The position numbers and the translations under genes were made by a program. Below are positions 61,244 through 64,000 of a DNA stretch of 64,000 nucleotides, piece by piece; positions within the stretch are counted from its first letter, which is position 1, and each line of letters starts with the position of its first letter. The notes under the pieces are model-generated. The model was not told the origin of the DNA. It saw only the letters and a program-made list of their open reading frames with translations, and searched no databases. The stretch is from Candidatus Palauibacter poriticola (lineage in GTDB: Bacteria > Gemmatimonadota > Gemmatimonadetes > Palauibacterales > Palauibacteraceae). Location: contig JAAXHJ010000020.1 in NCBI GenBank assembly GCA_012270965.1, positions 1 to 64,000 of the forward strand, read 5' to 3'.

Positions 61244-61978
61244 TTGGGACTCGTCACGACCCGGGCGGTGGTTCTCCAAACATACCGGTACAGCGAGACC
61301 AGCAAGATCCTGCGCTTGATGACGTGGGACCTCGGCCCCTGTTCCGCGCTCGCGCGCGGGGCGTTGCGCCCCCGAAGCCGCTTCGGCGGCCTGCTGGAAC
61401 CCTTCGTGGAGGGGGAGGCGACCTTCTACAGCCGGGAGGGACGCGACCTGCATACCCTCTCCAACTTCGAACTCCTCCGTGACCGGAGAGGACTCGACCG
61501 TTCGATCGAACTCTTCACGATCGCATCCGTCCTCTGCGAACTCGTGATGCGCCTCGCCCCGGAGCACGGCGATGTGAAGCTGTACCGCACGCTGACCGAG
61601 GGTCTCGACGGACTCCACGGCAGGGTCCGGGAGGGGGCGCCGGCCGGCGGGTTCGAGTACGTGTGGGGTGTGGTCAACGCCTTGGGCTTCCGCCCGGAGG
61701 TCGAACGTTGCGTCGCGTGCCGGAGTCCCATCGGAGCGGCGGGCGCGCGCTTCGACTTCGAGGCCGGCGGGCTTCGCTGCCGCTCGTGCGGCCCCTTCGG
61801 GCCCGAACTCGATCCGGGAGAGCTGGCTGCCCTGCGCACCCTCGTGTCCGGCGGGCCGGCGGAAGGGAGCCGCGCCAACGGCCGCCAGGGCCGCTGGCTG
61901 GCCGAGTTCATCCGCCACCACGTGGCGGAGGGGGCGCAGTTGAAATCTCTGCCCTTCCTGCGTCGGCTGGACGGATAG
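61244..61978 (+). CDS. recO: DNA repair protein RecO
   Basis: The 244-residue protein has an N-terminal OB fold (TTRAVVLQTYRYSETSKILR, ALARGALRPRSRFGGLLEPF) and a helical part with a zinc site of four cysteines (CVACRSPIG and CRSCGPFG). RecO loads RecA on SSB-coated gaps with RecR, and anneals strands. The start is TTG 61244. It lies directly before selB. Confidence 0.94.
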   Translation: MGLVTTRAVVLQTYRYSETSKILRLMTWDLGPCSALARGALRPRSRFGGLLEPFVEGEATFYSREGRDLHTLSNFELLRDRRGLDRSIELFTIASVLCELVMRLAPEHGDVKLYRTLTEGLDGLHGRVREGAPAGGFEYVWGVVNALGFRPEVERCVACRSPIGAAGARFDFEAGGLRCRSCGPFGPELDPGELAALRTLVSGGPAEGSRANGRQGRWLAEFIRHHVAEGAQLKSLPFLRRLDG

Positions 61979-62004
61979 ACCCGTGAGCGACCGGTGAGCA
62001 CCCC

Positions 62005-63918
62005 GTGAGCGAGGGCGTGGGCGATCGGCGCGGAATCGTGATCGGGACCGCCGGCCATGTGGATCACGGCAAGACCGCCCTCGTGCGGGCGCTGACCGGG
62101 GTCGAGACGGACCGCTGGCTGGAGGAGCGGAAGCGGGGGCTCACGATAGACCTGGGCTTCGCGCGGCTCGACCTCGATCCCGACCTGGAGACGGGGATCG
62201 TCGACGTCCCGGGGCACGAGGACTTTCTCAAGAACATGCTCGCCGGGGCCACGGGCATCGATGTCCTCCTCCTCGTCGTGGCGGCGGACGAGGGTCCGAT
62301 GCCGCAGACGCACGAGCACCTTGCGATTGCGCGACTTCTGAACATCCGGCGCGGGGTCGTCGCGCTCACCAAGAGCGACCGGGTGGATGAGGACTGGCTC
62401 GACCTCGCGAACGAGACGACCCGGGACCTGCTGGACGAGGATACCGCCCGGACGTCATGGCGGATCGTGCCGGTCTCAGCCCTGACGGGCGACGGGATCG
62501 AACCGCTGCGGGCCGCGCTGCGCGAATCGGCGGAGGGAATCGGCGGTGCTCGCCGCGTGGACGACCGCTTCAGGCTCCCGGTCGACCGGTCCTTCTCGAT
62601 CCGGGGCACCGGCACCGTGGTGACCGGCACGGTGTGGAGCGGGTCCGTCGGCGTGGGGGACACGGTGAGGGTGTTCCCCGGGGGCGACTCGGCCCGCGTG
62701 CGCGCGCTCCAAGTGCACGAAGACCCCCGGCGCCGCGTTACCGCCGGCCGCAGGTGCGCCGTCGCGCTCGTCGGCGTCGCGCCGGCCGCCGTGGAGCGGG
62801 GCAGCGTGCTCTTGGATCCGTCCGAGTGGCAGCCGAGCGAGCGCCTTGGCGTCCGCGTGCGGGCGCTCGGGAGTCGCGACCGGCCCCTCCGTCACGGACA
62901 GCGTCTCAGGGTCTACCTCGGCACCCGCGAAGTCATGGCCCGCCTGCAGACGGCCGATCGCCAGCCCGTCGACCCCGGGGCGACCGCTTGGGCCGTGCTC
63001 GCCCTCGAGGCGCCGCTCCTCGCCCGCACGCGGGATCGGGCCATCCTCCGCTTCTACTCGCCGGTGACGACGATCGGCGGGGTCCGCGTGGCGGAGCTGA
63101 ACCCACCGCCTGCTTGGCCGGCGCGGACGGAAGCGTGGGGGCGGATGCTCGATGGCGCCCCAGCGGAGGCGATCGCCGCCGCCGTGGCTCTGGAGGGCCT
63201 GCGCGGTCTCCCCGTCGCCACGTCATCGATCCTCCTCGGACGGCGCGACGCCACGCTCGAGACGGCTGCGGAGACGGCCGGATGCGTGCGCATCGGCGCC
63301 CGCTGGTTTGCACCCGGCGCGGTGGTGGAGGCCATGACGGCCGTGGAGGAGCGCATGGCCCGCCTCCACGCCGCGGACCGCCGCGCCCCCGGCGTGTCGA
63401 AGGAGGCCGTGCGCTCCGCCATGGCGCCGGCCTGCGACCTCGAACTGGGCGAGACCGCCGTCCGCCGACTCCTCGCCGAACGTCGCCTGCTCGAGAGCGG
63501 GCCCCGGCTCGCGCTCCCGGGCCACGCGCCCCGCCTCACGCCGCGGGAGGAAGAGGGGCGGGCGCAACTCGCCGCGACGATCGAAGCCGCCGGACTGCAG
63601 CCGCCCCTCGTCACGGAGTTGGGGAAGAAGCTGCGCCTGGACCGGCCCGTGCTCGACGACCTCCTCCGCCTGCTGCAGGAATCCGGCACAACGAAGGCGG
63701 TCACGCCCGAGCTGCACTTCGCCGTCGGGGCTCTGGAGACGATGGAGGCGCGCGCGAGAGAGCTTCTCGCCGATGGCGCGCCGGCCCCGCCCGCGCGGTT
63801 CAAGGAAGCGTTCGGGCTCTCCCGGAAATACCTGATCCCGCTCCTCGAATACCTGGACCGGGAAGGCGTGACCCGGCGCACCGCCGGAGGGAGAGTCCTC
63901 GCCCGCCACGCCGGCTGA
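62005..63918 (+). CDS. selB: Selenocysteine-specific elongation factor SelB
   Basis: The 637-residue GTPase has GTAGHVDHGKTALVRALTGV at residues 14-33, DRWLEERKRGLTIDLGFARL (the SelB-type switch), DVPGHEDFLKNMLAGATGID and ALTKSDRVD. After domains II-III come winged-helix repeats (about 390-637) that in this family bind the SECIS hairpin. SelB delivers Sec-tRNA(Sec) to UGA codons. selA is at 19.1 kb. GTG start. Confidence 0.97.
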   Translation: MSEGVGDRRGIVIGTAGHVDHGKTALVRALTGVETDRWLEERKRGLTIDLGFARLDLDPDLETGIVDVPGHEDFLKNMLAGATGIDVLLLVVAADEGPMPQTHEHLAIARLLNIRRGVVALTKSDRVDEDWLDLANETTRDLLDEDTARTSWRIVPVSALTGDGIEPLRAALRESAEGIGGARRVDDRFRLPVDRSFSIRGTGTVVTGTVWSGSVGVGDTVRVFPGGDSARVRALQVHEDPRRRVTAGRRCAVALVGVAPAAVERGSVLLDPSEWQPSERLGVRVRALGSRDRPLRHGQRLRVYLGTREVMARLQTADRQPVDPGATAWAVLALEAPLLARTRDRAILRFYSPVTTIGGVRVAELNPPPAWPARTEAWGRMLDGAPAEAIAAAVALEGLRGLPVATSSILLGRRDATLETAAETAGCVRIGARWFAPGAVVEAMTAVEERMARLHAADRRAPGVSKEAVRSAMAPACDLELGETAVRRLLAERRLLESGPRLALPGHAPRLTPREEEGRAQLAATIEAAGLQPPLVTELGKKLRLDRPVLDDLLRLLQESGTTKAVTPELHFAVGALETMEARARELLADGAPAPPARFKEAFGLSRKYLIPLLEYLDREGVTRRTAGGRVLARHAG

Positions 63919-63935
63919 GTCTCATGCGGGCCGCG

Positions 63936-64000
63936 TTAGGCGACGTGGTAGAGGAAACAGCCGCAGTACTCGCACGATTCGACGCGAAGATTGCGATCCG
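63936..64000 (-). CDS. C-terminal end of a C4-type zinc-ribbon protein, partial
   Basis: On the minus strand the edge of the window encodes LRVESCEYCGCFLYHVA then a stop at 63936. The CxxC and short aromatic tail match the end of the C4 zinc-ribbon (zf-RING_7/DUF164-like) coiled-coil proteins. Only 21 codons are visible, so the family call is tentative. It converges on selB with a 17-base gap. Confidence 0.5.
   Translation of the reverse strand, partial: DRNLRVESCEYCGCFLYHVA

Overview
The window is a dense, GC-rich (about 70% G+C) stretch of bacterial chromosome. It holds about 57 protein genes, nearly all on the + strand and many linked by 4-base stop/start overlaps (ATGA, GTGA, TTGA). It is core genome, not an obvious mobile island: I see no transposase, integrase, phage gene, CRISPR array, rRNA or tRNA. 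Several traits together fit Gemmatimonadota best: an HPr kinase next to a mannose-family PTS in a Gram-negative-type genome, a caa3 oxidase, DUF4175 and DUF4159 envelope proteins, many secreted lipoproteins, a fused AroA-CMK, and frequent GTG/TTG starts. The phylum is an inference; I cannot name a species.

Layout. 1-6 kb: an OPT-family transporter cut by the left edge, the ClpB disaggregase, a small lipoprotein, and a minus-strand pair (methylmalonyl-CoA epimerase, GT2-type glycosyltransferase). 6-15 kb: thioredoxin, RsmI, then a string of four poorly known envelope proteins (a very long DUF4175-like membrane protein with coiled coil, a secreted TPR protein, a secreted protein of unknown function, and a TonB-like membrane protein lacking the TonB C-terminal domain). 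15-24 kb: ValS, an Ig-like lipoprotein, SelA, PurN, PurH and MsrP. 24-28 kb: a caa3-type cytochrome c oxidase operon behind a striking inverted repeat, converging on a zinc-ribbon/DUF4159 protein. 29-38 kb: a dehydrogenase E1 alpha subunit, RNase Z, the AroA-CMK fusion, ribosomal protein S1 with a clear sigma-70-like promoter, and a periplasmic binding-protein-like lipoprotein. 38-43 kb: propionyl-CoA carboxylase parts and methylmalonyl-CoA mutase. 43-52 kb: FmdB-type zinc ribbon, ArgS, PfkB kinase, PurM, the riboflavin genes ribD-ribE-ribBA-ribH, NusB and a GT4 glycosyltransferase. 52-58 kb: HPF, HprK and a complete PTS (IIA, IIB, IIC, IID, HPr, EI). 58-64 kb: MetK, a bifunctional-nuclease-family protein, a lipoprotein, RecO, SelB and the tail of a minus-strand zinc-ribbon protein.

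How the genes work together. PccB, biotin carboxylase, a biotin carrier, the mutase and (35 kb away) the epimerase form the propionyl-CoA to succinyl-CoA route; the cobalamin-binding mutase subunit is not here. SelA and SelB, 43 kb apart, show that the cell makes selenoproteins, but selC, selD and any UGA-containing gene lie outside. The riboflavin set covers all dedicated enzymes except the phosphatase, but the RibBA DHBP-synthase half carries Gln where a metal-binding His is expected.

The most unusual signal outside the genes is a family of about 60-bp imperfect palindromes (five fuller copies and two half copies) sharing the core CCGCTCGAACGCAGCG. Most copies begin at or just after a stop codon. 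They look like a REP-type repeat or a recurring 3'-end hairpin that I do not recognise as described. They also distort gene calls: one half copy lies over the start of rsmI and another creates a false N-terminal extension on the TPR protein.
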